The notes: a model not told the origin generated them from the sequence alone. Counted from the first letter of the stretch, positions 25,001 through 33,407 are shown. The stretch is DNA of 59,178 nucleotides from Leadbetterella sp. (GCA_019638185.1 JAHBUH010000026.1:1-59178); one strand, 5' to 3'. Numbers and translations are program-made.

Positions 25001-25272
25001 ACTTCCTTGAAGATGGTTCTTACCTGAGGCTCAAAAACGTTCAGCTGACCTATACTATTCCTACGAAACTCCTGAGCAGCATTAAATTAGATCATGCCCA
25101 GATTTACGTGCAGGGACAAAACCTCTTTACGCTGACTAAATATACGGGCCTTGATCCGGATATTAACCTGCGCCGTTCAGGCCTGGATAACCAGGATACC
25201 CATCTCGGAATGGACGAAGGAGCCTATCCCGTGGCGAAATCTCTCTTGTTTGGTGTACGCTTAGGTATTTAA
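22012..25272 (+). CDS. susC: SusC/RagA-family TonB-dependent transporter
   Basis: 1086 residues. Signal peptide (about 1-28), CarboxypepD_reg-like domain (about 31-110: VTGKVTEVGTGETIPGVNVLL), TonB box (GDVVVTGY, about 116), then a plug with the SusC hallmarks MLQGRASGVVV, VRIRGFGTVNNNSPLFVIDG and LKDASAASIYGARAANGVVI, and a large barrel. It transports a ligand, usually an oligosaccharide or peptide, captured by the SusD lipoprotein whose gene starts 12 bp downstream. No glycoside hydrolase, sulfatase, ECF sigma factor or hybrid regulator is adjacent, so the substrate is unknown. Confidence 0.95.
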   Translation: MEKNYSLMRLVSSLPALLLCLVSSFTHAQMKVTGKVTEVGTGETIPGVNVLLKGTTRGTTTDANGFYSLEVNDSKSVLIYQSVGYNSFEVTVGSRSVIDVELTTDSHLLGDVVVTGYASQRKKDITGAVTVVNAEELTATPTASVTQMLQGRASGVVVGNDNSPGGGTMVRIRGFGTVNNNSPLFVIDGVPTQGTLNNINPNDIESMQVLKDASAASIYGARAANGVVIITTKKGKPGEPNITFDFYTGVQKPGKMLNLLNAEELGSYLYQAEIGAGRNPSVNSPSVQYRFGSNGEITMADYIYPNYYGAQLPSNYTYTNDIADPNLGKTAFNITKANKEGTDWQDVIFDPAPITNYQLGATGGSGSGRYAISGNYFKQDGILRYTTYSRYSLRANTEFKKKFVTVGENFTFSYDQRQGITNNDESNPIMFAIRIHPIIPVYDITGGPVALGGTNTSPYNGFAGSRGSNLGNAPNPLARLYREKDNLTKGTHVFGNVFIEFDILEGLKARSSYGLEYNQFNRSEYFHRDIEAAEARAANSLNVINNYDKSQTWFNTLTYNRAFGNHNMNVLVGTEAVTTYSMLFSGSRSNFAFDDLDYRYLNAGSAAGLANAQDGALISSLFSQFGKINYGFKDIYLADFTLRRDGSSRFSEANRYGVFPAFSVGVRVTEYDFLSKVKFLDDLKLRYGWGKTGNQLIPNVYNAYTLYASDPLNNAYDINGTGSSIVGGFDLVQFGNANGKWETTTSSNVGFDAVLFGGKVDFVFDWYNRVTSDMLTQIAIPRTAGTGTIPYTNIGKVQNKGIDLGLNYRNKAGEFRYQAGVSFGHYKNKVLKLNNDPNATIFGFATRLPAISATKAGEPIASFYGYIVDGVIKDDAEAAAAPKFGTYTRAGTFKFRDINGDGIITAADRTIIGSPHPDFTYGINLSLGYKNFDLTAFAQGVYGNQIFNYLRYWTDFNTFQGNRSKDMLYNSWKKNGDDAKLPRLNASDATSQQVSTYFLEDGSYLRLKNVQLTYTIPTKLLSSIKLDHAQIYVQGQNLFTLTKYTGLDPDINLRRSGLDNQDTHLGMDEGAYPVAKSLLFGVRLGI

Positions 25273-25284
25273 TTAATTTGAGAA

Positions 25285-27048
25285 ATGAAAAAGACGATAC
25301 TATTTATACTCAGCATCGGGCTGATCACATCATGCTCCGACAGCTACTTTGATCTGAAGCCCCAGGGCCGCGCCTCCATTCAGCAGCTATCCAATAAAAA
25401 CGGGGTAAGTGCGCTTTTGATCGGAACCTATTCGCTTCTGGATGGGGTAGGAGCCGGTAATACGGGTCGCCAGTCTACCATATCTAACTACGTTTTTGGC
25501 GGAATCACCTCCGATGACGCTGTGAAAGGCACCGATGCCGGTGACCAGCCGGAGCAGTCGTTTATTGAACAGTACAACTGGCTGTCAGATAACACCTATT
25601 TCCTGGGGAAATGGTGGCACTCCTATGACGGGGTAGGCCGGGCCAATGAAGTGATCCAGATCGTAGCCAGCCCGGATGTCAAAGATATGACCGAAGCGGA
25701 AAAAGCACAGGTCATCGCCGAAGCAAGATTCCTGCGGGGGCATTACCATTTTGAAGCCAAGAAAATGTGGAACATGGTGCCCTATATTGATGAGAAAATC
25801 TATAACCGTGATGATCCGGGCTCTACAAAAATCCCGAATAATGAGGATATATGGCCCAAAATAGAAGCGGATTTCCAGTTTGCCGCCAATACCCTGCCGG
25901 CAGTACAGACCCAGAAAGGACGGGCCACCAAATGGGCCGCCATGACCTACCTGGCCAAAGCCAAAATATTTCAGAATAAATGGGCAGAGGCCAAAGCACT
26001 CCTGGAAGACGTTTATAAAAACTCGGGGAAAAAGCTCGCACCGAACTACCACGATAATTACCGGAACATTACCAATAATAATTCGGAATCCATTTTTGAA
26101 GTCCAGTTTTCGGTAAACGACGGTACCAACGGGAATAACGGAAACGCCGGTGATAACCTGAACTGGCCCTATTCGGCCACGGCGCCGGGCCGGGGCTGCT
26201 GCGGGTTTTACCAGCCGTCGCATAACCTGGTCAACGCCTTTAAAACCACGGATGGCCTGCCCCAGATCGGTAATGCGGCTGATGGCTCGCAGGATACCTA
26301 TAATAACATAGACCTGCCTAATGATCAGGGTATTACAGCAGCCAACCCCTTCACTCTTGACAAGACCATACCGGTAGACCCCCGCCTCGACTGGACCGTG
26401 GGAAGAAGAGCGGTGAATTTCCTGGATTGGGGGCCGATGCCCGGTTCCACCTGGATTCGTGATCAGGGTTACGCAGGGCCGTTTACCGGTAAAAAATGGA
26501 TGTACTACGTAGCGGATGAAAACAGCAGTACCCACTCTACCAGCCGCAGAAACGTCAATAATAACTATCGTCTCCTGAAGCTGTCGCACGTGATCCTGTG
26601 GCTGGCAGAATGCGAGGTGGAGCTGGGTAACCTTGACGCTGCGCAAACGTACGTTAACATGATTCGGAACCGGGCTAAAACCGGTTCGGTGCAGGATCCG
26701 TCCGTAACCTATAAGGTAGAACCCTACCCGGCAGGAACGTTTACGCAGAAAGGCGTTAATTTCGCCCGGAATGCTACCCGCATGGAAGAGCGCCTGGAAT
26801 TTGCGATGGAAGGTCACCGCTTTTTTGACCTGGTACGCTGGGGAATCGCTGAAAAAGTGCTGAACAAATACGCCCTGGAAGAATCAAAAGACGGCAAAGA
26901 ACCTTCTAACAGAACTTTCAAGAAGCGCGCCTACATGGCCGGCAAGGTCTTTACCGCCAAAAACAATTATTTCCCGATACCCCAGGATGAGATTCTGAAC
27001 AGCCAGAAAGACGGGAAACCGGTGCTGGTGCAGAACCAGGGATATTAA
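25285..27048 (+). CDS. susD: SusD/RagB-family nutrient-binding lipoprotein
   Basis: 587 residues with lipobox ITSC (Cys at about residue 17) and an early SusD signature (DSYFDLKPQGRASIQQL). The N-terminal TPR-like helices include EAEKAQVIAEARFLRGHYHF, and the C-terminal part has MEERLEFAMEGHRFFDLVRWG, the most conserved SusD motif, before a final PIPQDEILNSQ. It forms the hinged surface lid on the SusC barrel encoded 12 bp upstream and captures the substrate. A terminator follows 18 bp after the stop. The ligand is unknown. Confidence 0.95.
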   Translation: MKKTILFILSIGLITSCSDSYFDLKPQGRASIQQLSNKNGVSALLIGTYSLLDGVGAGNTGRQSTISNYVFGGITSDDAVKGTDAGDQPEQSFIEQYNWLSDNTYFLGKWWHSYDGVGRANEVIQIVASPDVKDMTEAEKAQVIAEARFLRGHYHFEAKKMWNMVPYIDEKIYNRDDPGSTKIPNNEDIWPKIEADFQFAANTLPAVQTQKGRATKWAAMTYLAKAKIFQNKWAEAKALLEDVYKNSGKKLAPNYHDNYRNITNNNSESIFEVQFSVNDGTNGNNGNAGDNLNWPYSATAPGRGCCGFYQPSHNLVNAFKTTDGLPQIGNAADGSQDTYNNIDLPNDQGITAANPFTLDKTIPVDPRLDWTVGRRAVNFLDWGPMPGSTWIRDQGYAGPFTGKKWMYYVADENSSTHSTSRRNVNNNYRLLKLSHVILWLAECEVELGNLDAAQTYVNMIRNRAKTGSVQDPSVTYKVEPYPAGTFTQKGVNFARNATRMEERLEFAMEGHRFFDLVRWGIAEKVLNKYALEESKDGKEPSNRTFKKRAYMAGKVFTAKNNYFPIPQDEILNSQKDGKPVLVQNQGY

Positions 27049-27066
27049 CCACGTTTATAACCCCGG

Positions 27067-27096
27067 AATGAGGCTCCTGGAAGGGGGCCTCATTTT
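27067..27096 (+). terminator. Terminator of the first SusC/SusD operon
   Basis: AATGAGGC at 27067-27074 pairs with GCCTCATT at 27087-27094, with additional inner pairing, and TTTT follows the stem. Confidence 0.7.
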
Positions 27097-27125
27097 AATT
27101 TTAGGAGGTGGTGGTTTACGGTTGT

Positions 27126-27148
27126 TTTAACCACATAGAGACATAGAT
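27126..27148. repeat. Left 23-bp terminal inverted repeat of the GxxExxY cassette
   Basis: One mismatch against the reverse complement of 27564-27586 (G against T at position 15 of the arm). Confidence 0.75.
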
Positions 27149-27562
27149 TTATTGACTGGGCAGGGTACTGAAATATTCATTGACAAAGGTTTTTTGCCCT
27201 TCTTTAAATAGGTTGAAGCAGTTGAAATTGATAAGTATACCTTTTGGACATCGTAATAGTTTCATATAGCTGAGCAGTTGAGCTTCATGTGCCGGAACGA
27301 TTTGCTGTACAGATTTCAGTTCCACAACTATACTGCGTTCTACCAATAAGTCGCACCTGAAATTCATGTCAAGCGTTTTCCCTTTATAAACTACAGGGAT
27401 TTTCATTTCTGTGAGAAAGTCTATTTTCCGGTATAAAAGCTCCTCTTTTAGACAGTGATGATATATACTCTCCAGCAATCCTCTTCCCTTAACTTTATGA
27501 ACTTCAATAGCACCACCGATGATTTCATAGGTAAGACTGTCCAGGTATTTTTTAGTCACCAT
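27149..27562 (-). CDS. GxxExxY family protein (PD-(D/E)XK nuclease-like fold)
   Basis: 137 residues. The family signature is in GRGLLESIYHHCL (G-x-x-E-x-x-Y). Nuclease-like core residues follow: FRCDLLVERSIVVELKS has the D...E-x-K order of PD-(D/E)XK enzymes, and QLLSYMKLLR supplies the conserved Gln-helix. The C terminus reads KGILINFNCFNLFKEG. The cellular function of the family is not established; it is widespread in Bacteroidota and patchy between strains, consistent with mobility. The gene is enclosed by nearly perfect 23-bp inverted repeats, and it follows yifB on the same strand with a 24-bp gap, so it may be read from the yifB transcript. Confidence 0.85.
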   Translation of the reverse strand: MVTKKYLDSLTYEIIGGAIEVHKVKGRGLLESIYHHCLKEELLYRKIDFLTEMKIPVVYKGKTLDMNFRCDLLVERSIVVELKSVQQIVPAHEAQLLSYMKLLRCPKGILINFNCFNLFKEGQKTFVNEYFSTLPSQ

Positions 27563-27563
27563 G

Positions 27564-27586
27564 ATCTATGTATCTATGTGGTTAAA
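27564..27586. repeat. Right 23-bp terminal inverted repeat of the GxxExxY cassette
   Basis: Inverted copy of 27126-27148. Its outer end abuts the last codons of yifB (stop at 27587-27589), so the yifB end and the cassette boundary coincide. Confidence 0.75.
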
Positions 27587-29131
27587 TCACCCCGCCCAGT
27601 TCTCCCTATCCAGACTCCTGTACTGAATAGCCTCGGCCAGGTGCTCTATCCTGATTTCTTCCGTACCGGCCAGGTCAGCAATAGTGCGTGACACCTTCAG
27701 GATACGGTCATAGGCCCGCGCCGACAGACCCACTTTCTCCATGGCCCGCTTCAGCAGCAGCCGGCCGGCGTCACCTATCTCGCAAATATTCTTCACCATC
27801 TCAGGGGGCATCATGGCGTTACAGTGAATACCGGGATGGTCTTTGTAGCGTTCGGTCTGGATTTGCCGCGCCTTTACCACCCGTTCCCGGATGGCAGCGG
27901 AAGTTTCACTTTTCCGGGTGCTGGAGATTTGCGTAAAACTCACCGGGGTTACCTCCACGTGCAGGTCTATCCTGTCCAGCAGGGGGCCTGACACCCTGTT
28001 CAGGTATTTTTCTACGGCTCCGGGCGGGCAGGAGCACTCCTTTTCAGGATGGTTATAGTAACCGCAGGGACAGGGATTCATACTGGCCACCAGCATGAAA
28101 CTGGCCGGGAACTCCACGGCCAGGCGGGTTCGTGAAATGACCACTTTCCTTTCTTCGAGGGGCTGGCGCATGACCTCCAGAACCGACCGCTTGAATTCGG
28201 GCAGTTCGTCCAGGAACAGCACGCCGTTATGCGCCAGGGAGATCTCCCCCGGCTGAGGGGTACCTCCGCCACCTACCAGGGCGGCATCAGAAATGGTATG
28301 GTGAGGATTCCGGAAGGGGCGGGTGGAGATCAGGGAGGAGGACTTATTCAGCTTTCCGGCTACCGAATGGATCTTCGTGGTTTCCAGGGCTTCGGAAAGG
28401 GTAAGCGGAGGCAGGATGCCCGGCAGTCGCTTAGCCAGCATGGTTTTACCGGCCCCCGGGGGACCGATCATGATGGCATTATGGCCGCCCGCAGCGGCTA
28501 TTTCCAGGGCTCTTTTGATATTCTCCTGGCCCTGAACATGCGAGAAGTCGGCCTCGTACTCGTTTATGGAATGATAGAATAAGTCGCGGGTGTCAGTGAC
28601 TTGCGGCAGAATGTCATTTTTGCCGCTCAGGAAATCTATGGCGTCCTGCAGGGTTTCCACACCGATCACGTCTAGGTTATTGACAATAGACGCCTCCAGG
28701 GCATTTTCTTTGGGCAGGATAAAGCCCTTCAGTTTTTTAGCCCGGGCTTCAATGGCTATGGGCAAAACCCCTCTAATGGGCCTCAGTTTACCGTCCAGCG
28801 CCAGCTCCCCCAGGATAACATAATCTTTCAGGTCTTTGGCATACGTCACGCTGCCGCCCGAAGCCAGCAGGCACACCGCTATGGGAAGGTCATAAGCCGA
28901 GCCCTCCTTACGGATATCAGCTGGAGCAAGATTAATGATGGTTTTGTAACGTGAAGGATGATAACCCCCGTTTTTCAGGGCGGCATCAATGCGCTGAAGG
29001 CTCTCCCGGACGGTATTGTCAGGCAGGCCCACTACACTCAGGCCAAAACCTCCCTTCAATGCGCTGATTTCTACAGTGATAAGCGTGGCACTTACGCCGA
29101 ATACGGCTGCACCGTTTGTAGTGGATAACAT
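27587..29131 (-). CDS. yifB: YifB/ComM-family Mg-chelatase-like AAA+ ATPase
   Basis: 514 residues. The N-terminal ChlI/Lon-protease-like domain (about 1-170) includes ALKGGFGLSVVGLPDNTVRES and INLAPADIRKEGSAYDLPIA. The AAA+ module has Walker A GPPGAGKT, Walker B GVLFLDELPEF and sensor SMNPCPCGYYNHP, a Cys-rich finger continuing to ECSCPP. The C-terminal Mg_chelatase_C domain has LSARAYDRILKVSRTIADL. ComM in Vibrio is a hexameric helicase that promotes branch migration in natural transformation, and homologues are widespread in bacteria. The start is the ATG at 29129-29131. Its stop borders the inverted repeat of the GxxExxY cassette. Confidence 0.93.
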   Translation of the reverse strand: MLSTTNGAAVFGVSATLITVEISALKGGFGLSVVGLPDNTVRESLQRIDAALKNGGYHPSRYKTIINLAPADIRKEGSAYDLPIAVCLLASGGSVTYAKDLKDYVILGELALDGKLRPIRGVLPIAIEARAKKLKGFILPKENALEASIVNNLDVIGVETLQDAIDFLSGKNDILPQVTDTRDLFYHSINEYEADFSHVQGQENIKRALEIAAAGGHNAIMIGPPGAGKTMLAKRLPGILPPLTLSEALETTKIHSVAGKLNKSSSLISTRPFRNPHHTISDAALVGGGGTPQPGEISLAHNGVLFLDELPEFKRSVLEVMRQPLEERKVVISRTRLAVEFPASFMLVASMNPCPCGYYNHPEKECSCPPGAVEKYLNRVSGPLLDRIDLHVEVTPVSFTQISSTRKSETSAAIRERVVKARQIQTERYKDHPGIHCNAMMPPEMVKNICEIGDAGRLLLKRAMEKVGLSARAYDRILKVSRTIADLAGTEEIRIEHLAEAIQYRSLDRENWAG

Positions 29132-29202
29132 AGGTTTATAGGTATAATAGTGCTGAAAACCCCGTCTCTCTTTAATCTGTAGCCGGAATTCTGTATTCTA
29201 AA

Positions 29203-29210
29203 CAAAAATA
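29203..29210 (-). promoter_or_regulatory. Possible -7 promoter element of yifB
   Basis: Minus-strand TATTTTTG matches TAnnTTTG, 71 bp upstream of the yifB ATG; no -33 element recognised. Confidence 0.3.
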
Positions 29211-29223
29211 AGCCTTTTTAAGT

Positions 29224-31779
29224 TCAGCCGCATTTCGAGCTCCCGCAATCCTTACACGTCAGGCAGCCTTCCTGGTACATCAGGTTCGTGGAGCTGCAGT
29301 TCAGGCACTTCTGGCCTTTGACTTCGGTTTCGTCGGGAACAAACTTCTTCAGGGCGCGGACTACCCCGTTTTTCCAGGTGTTGATCGACTCGCTGTCCAG
29401 TTGGAGCGAGTTAATGAGTTCCACCACCTTTTCTGTGGGCATTCCATGGCGCATCACGCCGGAGATGAGCTTGGCGTAGTTCCAGAACACGGGGTCAAAC
29501 TTATGGGAAAGGCCCTCAATGGTGGTTTTGTAGCCGCGCTGGTTCGTGAAGCGGAAGTCGTACCGGGAGTTTCCGTCTTCGTCGCGGTTTTTGATGATCA
29601 GGCCTTCATTTACCCAGCGGGGCAGCAGGATGCCGTCTTCATCATCCGCCAGCCCGGTGAAGATCTCATAGGGGCGGTCATCTATTTTACCGATAAACGC
29701 TATCCACTTTTCCTTCTTATTCTGAAAGCGCACCACGTCAGCATCCAGTACCTGCGGGCGTTTCAGGGGGAAAGGGAGGGTCGTTTTTACTTCTTCTTTT
29801 TTGGGTTCGCCGGCACTGATCAGCACGCCGGACCGGGAGCCGTCGCGGTACACCGTCACACCTTTGCAGCCCACCTCCCAGGCGGTGATATACAGCTCAT
29901 TCACCAGCTCTTCGCTGGCTTCGTTCGGGATATTAATGGTCACGGAAATGGAGTGATCTACCCATTTCTGAATCTGACCCTGCATTTTCACTTTGTTCAC
30001 CCAGTCCACATCATTGGAGGTGGCTTTGTAATAAGGTGATTTTTCAATCAGCTCATTGATCTCCTGGTCTGTGAGCTGGCGGGTGGTATCCAGGCCGTTT
30101 GCTTCCATCCAGGTTTTGAATTTGTGGTGAAATACCACGTATTCTTCCCAGGAGTCGCCCACTTCATCCACAAAATCCACGCGCACGTTCCGGTCGTTAG
30201 GATTTACTTTGCGCCGTCTTTTGTACACCGGCATAAATACCGGTTCAATGCCCGAGGTGGTTTGCGTCATGATAGACGTGCTGCCGGTGGGGGCAATGGT
30301 CAGCAGGGCAATATTCCGGCGGCCGTACTCCTGGAGATCATGATACAAGGCCGGATCAGCCTCTTTTATCCGCAGCAGGAAGGGGTTATTCTTTTCCCTT
30401 TCGGCCTGAAAGATGGGAAAAGCGCCGCGCTCCCGGGCCATTTCCACGGACGCGCGGTAAGCGGCCAGGGCCAGGGCCTGCTGTACGCGGGTAGCAAAAG
30501 CTATGCCCTCTTCACTGCCGTAGCGGATCCCCAGCGCTGCCAGCATATCGCCTTCGGCGGTGATTCCCACGCCGGTCCGCCGGCCTTCCAGGGCCTTTTT
30601 CCGGATCTCCAGCCAGAGGTTTCTTTCCGTTCTTTTGATCTCTTCGTCTTCGGGGTCTTCGTCTATCTTGGTCAGGATGGCGTCTACTTTTTCCAGCTCC
30701 AGGTCAATGATATCGTCCATGATCCGCTGGGCTGCGTTTACATGCCGGCTGAAAAGCTCAAAATCAAACCGCGCACCGGGCGTAAACGGGTTCTCCACAT
30801 AAGAATAGAGGTTAATGGCCAGCAGGCGGCAGGAGTCGTAGGGGCACAGCGGGATCTCACCGCAGGGATTCGTGGAAACCGTTTTATAACCCAGGTCGGC
30901 ATAGCAGTCGGGGAGCGACTCCCGGATGATGGTATCCCAGAAAAGAATACCCGGTTCCGCCGATTTCCAGGCGTTATGAATGATCTTTTTCCAAAGGCGC
31001 CCGGCCTCAATCTCCTTCTGACTGCGCGGGTTAGCGCTGAAAACCGGGAATTTCTGGATATACGTACCGTTATTTTTGACGGCATGCATGAAGGCGTCAT
31101 CGATCCTTACCGAAACATTCGCTCCTGTGATCTTGCCGGGTTCCAGTTTGGCATCAATAAAATCTTCTGCGTCCGGGTGATTGATGGATACCGATAACAT
31201 GAGGGCGCCCCGACGACCGTCCTGGGCCACCTCCCGGGTGGAATTGGAATACCGCTCCATAAACGGCACCAGGCCGGTGGAGGTCAGCGCTGAGTTTTTC
31301 ACGGGCGAGCCCTTGGGCCGGATGTGGGAGAGGTCATGGCCTACACCACCGCGCCGCTTCATCAGCTGCACCTGCTCCTGGTCTATTTTCATGATGCCGC
31401 CGTAAGAATCACCACCATCACCACGATTACCGATCACGAAGCAGTTAGACAGTGAAGCGACCTGGAAAGGATTGCCGATGCCCGTCATAGGGCTTCCCTG
31501 GGGTACGATATAACGAAAATCCCGGATGAGCTCATAAATCTCGTCGTAGCTCATGGGGTTCGGGTAGAGGGCCTCAATGCGCGCCAGTTCGGAGGCGATC
31601 CTGCTGTGCATATCTTCCGGCGACCTTTCGTAAATGTTCCCTTCCGAATCTTTCAGCGCGTACTTCGTTAGCCATACCCGTGCGGCCAGGTCATCGCCTT
31701 TAAAATAGTTTAGTGATTCAGCAAATGCCTCGTCGCTGCTGTATTTGCGGGTATACGTTTCCTGCATTTGTGTATCCAT
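29224..31779 (-). CDS. nrdJ: Adenosylcobalamin-dependent (class II) ribonucleotide reductase
   Basis: 851 residues. The family features are present: a substrate/redox Cys in VASLSNCFVIG, the loop MKRRGGVGHDLSHIRPKG, the active-site NPCGEIPL (Cys and Glu for radical chemistry), TIAPTGSTSIM, and a C-terminal zinc-ribbon-like CLNCSSTNLMYQEGCLTCKDC. It reduces ribonucleotides to deoxyribonucleotides using a cobalamin radical, independent of oxygen. There is no ATP-cone domain visible at the N terminus. It follows an M28 peptidase gene by 65 bp. No cobalamin riboswitch was recognised upstream. The cell must make or import B12, although no B12 gene is in the window. Confidence 0.95.
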   Translation of the reverse strand: MDTQMQETYTRKYSSDEAFAESLNYFKGDDLAARVWLTKYALKDSEGNIYERSPEDMHSRIASELARIEALYPNPMSYDEIYELIRDFRYIVPQGSPMTGIGNPFQVASLSNCFVIGNRGDGGDSYGGIMKIDQEQVQLMKRRGGVGHDLSHIRPKGSPVKNSALTSTGLVPFMERYSNSTREVAQDGRRGALMLSVSINHPDAEDFIDAKLEPGKITGANVSVRIDDAFMHAVKNNGTYIQKFPVFSANPRSQKEIEAGRLWKKIIHNAWKSAEPGILFWDTIIRESLPDCYADLGYKTVSTNPCGEIPLCPYDSCRLLAINLYSYVENPFTPGARFDFELFSRHVNAAQRIMDDIIDLELEKVDAILTKIDEDPEDEEIKRTERNLWLEIRKKALEGRRTGVGITAEGDMLAALGIRYGSEEGIAFATRVQQALALAAYRASVEMARERGAFPIFQAEREKNNPFLLRIKEADPALYHDLQEYGRRNIALLTIAPTGSTSIMTQTTSGIEPVFMPVYKRRRKVNPNDRNVRVDFVDEVGDSWEEYVVFHHKFKTWMEANGLDTTRQLTDQEINELIEKSPYYKATSNDVDWVNKVKMQGQIQKWVDHSISVTINIPNEASEELVNELYITAWEVGCKGVTVYRDGSRSGVLISAGEPKKEEVKTTLPFPLKRPQVLDADVVRFQNKKEKWIAFIGKIDDRPYEIFTGLADDEDGILLPRWVNEGLIIKNRDEDGNSRYDFRFTNQRGYKTTIEGLSHKFDPVFWNYAKLISGVMRHGMPTEKVVELINSLQLDSESINTWKNGVVRALKKFVPDETEVKGQKCLNCSSTNLMYQEGCLTCKDCGSSKCG

Positions 31780-31844
31780 CGGGTAAAAAGTTTTGGGCAG
31801 GTGAAGTTATGAAAAAAAACGACATAAACGTCTTTTAATTTCAA

Positions 31845-33320
31845 TTACTCTTCCCATCTCCAGTCTTTCCCCAGGATCAGCTCATTTTTTAGATTATGCC
31901 GGATCAGGAAATCGCGCGTTTCTTTGCTGTTCAGCTTTTTAACCGGCAGCGACTCGTCGTTAGCCAGCGCATAAAGCATCATGGCCGTATAGCGTACGTT
32001 ATTATTGATCTGGTTTTTATCGATGAGGTCAAAACGGTCGCAGTTGGCATGATAGCACCCGTAAGCTTTCAGCGGGAAAGAGCCTGACGGCGAACAGATG
32101 GGCACCCCGCTCAGCATGAAAGGCTGGTGGTCACTGTGCAGCCCGGCGCCGTTACTCACGGCATTGGCGTAGGTGCTGTCTACCTGTCGGATCACCTGCC
32201 CGATTTCCTCCATCCGTTTTTTGAGGCGATCATTCCCGCCTGCGTTAAAGCCCCGCACGTTATTCACCATATCCAGGTTCATCATCAGCGCAATCTTCTG
32301 GATGCCTTTATTTTTTTCCAGTTCCTTTACCATGTAGCGTGAACCCAGCAGGCCCTGTTCCTCGCCCATGAAGAGTACAAACTCTACGGGCCGTTTGGTT
32401 TGCAGGTTCAGGCTTTTAAACACGCGGGCTATGTCCATCACCGAGAAAGAGCCCACCCCGTTATCCATAGCGCCTGTGGCCAGATCCCAGGAATCCAGGT
32501 GACCGCCGATCACTATTTTTTCGTTTTTATACTTTTTAGACGTACCGGGCAGGCTGACGATCACGTTCCGGGCCCGGATAGGCCGGCTGTAGTTCATCAT
32601 ATCAATCACCGCCAGGATATTCTTTTCCTCTTTTATCCATTTACGCATGCTTTTACCCGATTCCACCGATACGCACACCGCGGGAATGGGGATCAGTTCA
32701 CCGGTCACTGAGGCCGTACCCGTCAGCAGCACCCCGCCCTGCACGGCATTGGCAATGATCACGCCTTTGGCGCCGTAACGGATGGCCAGCTCGGTTTTTT
32801 CAGAGCGGTGCAGGTTCTTCTTCCCTTTATTCTTTTCATCCTGGATATTGATATTGAACAGGGCTACCTTATCTTTTACCTTATCTTTTACCGCCTCGAA
32901 ATCGCTTTCCAGGCCATCGCCCACATCCACTATCCTGGCCGTAACATGGGAGGAAACCGGTGAGTGGGCCAGTGCCACCACTTCGTAATCCACAAAATTG
33001 TCACTGTTTTCCGGTACCAGCGAGAGGCTGACCGTATCCCTGGACCAGGCTTCCACGTTAAACTCCTGGAAGCGGGCATTGGTATAACCATAACTTTTCA
33101 GCAGGTTCAGGGCATATTCTTCGGCTTTTTTACCGTTAGGGCTTCCTGTAAGCCGGTGTCCGATGCTTTCCGTAGCCTTTCCGAGCGACTCATACGCACG
33201 GCCTTTCTGCAAAACATCTTCATTGATACGTTCAAAAACAAGGCGGAGTTCGTCATCTTTTACTGTAAATGCGCAGACCGTTCCAAGCAGGAGGATGACA
33301 GGCAGTAAACGTCTCTTCAT
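31845..33320 (-). CDS. Exported M28-family zinc aminopeptidase with PA domain
   Basis: 491 residues with a signal peptide (MKRRLLPVILLLGTVCAFTV). A PA insert domain (about 125-240) with VALFNINIQ and IRYGAKGVIIANA is followed by the M28 catalytic domain. Metal ligands are GGHLDSWD (H274), GAMDNGVG (D286), FMGEEQG (E320/E321, including the general base), MNLDMV (D350) and HSDHQPF (H398). It releases N-terminal amino acids from peptides in the periplasm or outside the cell. Directly upstream and divergent is oligopeptidase B, suggesting a small peptide-degradation locus. The nrdJ gene follows with a 65-bp gap, probably unrelated in function. Confidence 0.92.
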   Translation of the reverse strand: MKRRLLPVILLLGTVCAFTVKDDELRLVFERINEDVLQKGRAYESLGKATESIGHRLTGSPNGKKAEEYALNLLKSYGYTNARFQEFNVEAWSRDTVSLSLVPENSDNFVDYEVVALAHSPVSSHVTARIVDVGDGLESDFEAVKDKVKDKVALFNINIQDEKNKGKKNLHRSEKTELAIRYGAKGVIIANAVQGGVLLTGTASVTGELIPIPAVCVSVESGKSMRKWIKEEKNILAVIDMMNYSRPIRARNVIVSLPGTSKKYKNEKIVIGGHLDSWDLATGAMDNGVGSFSVMDIARVFKSLNLQTKRPVEFVLFMGEEQGLLGSRYMVKELEKNKGIQKIALMMNLDMVNNVRGFNAGGNDRLKKRMEEIGQVIRQVDSTYANAVSNGAGLHSDHQPFMLSGVPICSPSGSFPLKAYGCYHANCDRFDLIDKNQINNNVRYTAMMLYALANDESLPVKKLNSKETRDFLIRHNLKNELILGKDWRWEE

Positions 33321-33399
33321 GTTATACTGATGATTTGGAATTCTTAAAAAATGTGCCTAAAGATAGGTATTTTGTTTTTTCTAAACATATTCTTCCTTA

Positions 33400-33407
33400 T
33401 ATCTTTG
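33400..33407 (+). promoter_or_regulatory. -7 promoter element of the oligopeptidase gene
   Basis: TATCTTTG fits TAnnTTTG exactly, with TTTT 19 bases upstream (33377-33380). Transcription would start near 33414, which excludes an ATG at 33351 as start codon and supports 33432. Confidence 0.5.

Larger units (their letters stand above)
27126..27586. mobile_element. TIR-bounded cassette carrying a single GxxExxY gene
   Basis: Left arm 27126-27148 and right arm 27564-27586 are 23-bp inverted repeats that agree at 22 of 23 positions (arm begins TTTAACCACATAGA). Each arm contains a tandem ACATAGAn repeat. The arms enclose only the GxxExxY gene: its stop directly abuts the left arm and its ATG lies 2 bp inside the right arm. 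No target-site duplication was evident. The 461-bp unit sits between the convergent SusD and yifB genes and resembles a MITE-like or mobilisable single-gene cassette. Confidence 0.6.

Noticed and set aside
25585-26817. 410-codon open frame antisense to SusD
   Set aside because: It is the complement of a well-conserved SusD reading frame in moderately GC-rich DNA; composition shows no protein-like domain.
30124-31197. 357-codon open frame antisense to the ribonucleotide reductase
   Set aside because: A shadow of a long conserved gene; no signal, motif or upstream signals of its own.
31780-31844. Possible cobalamin riboswitch before the B12-dependent reductase
   Set aside because: The gap is only 65 bp, too short for a B12 riboswitch, and the conserved B12-box-like sequence is not seen.
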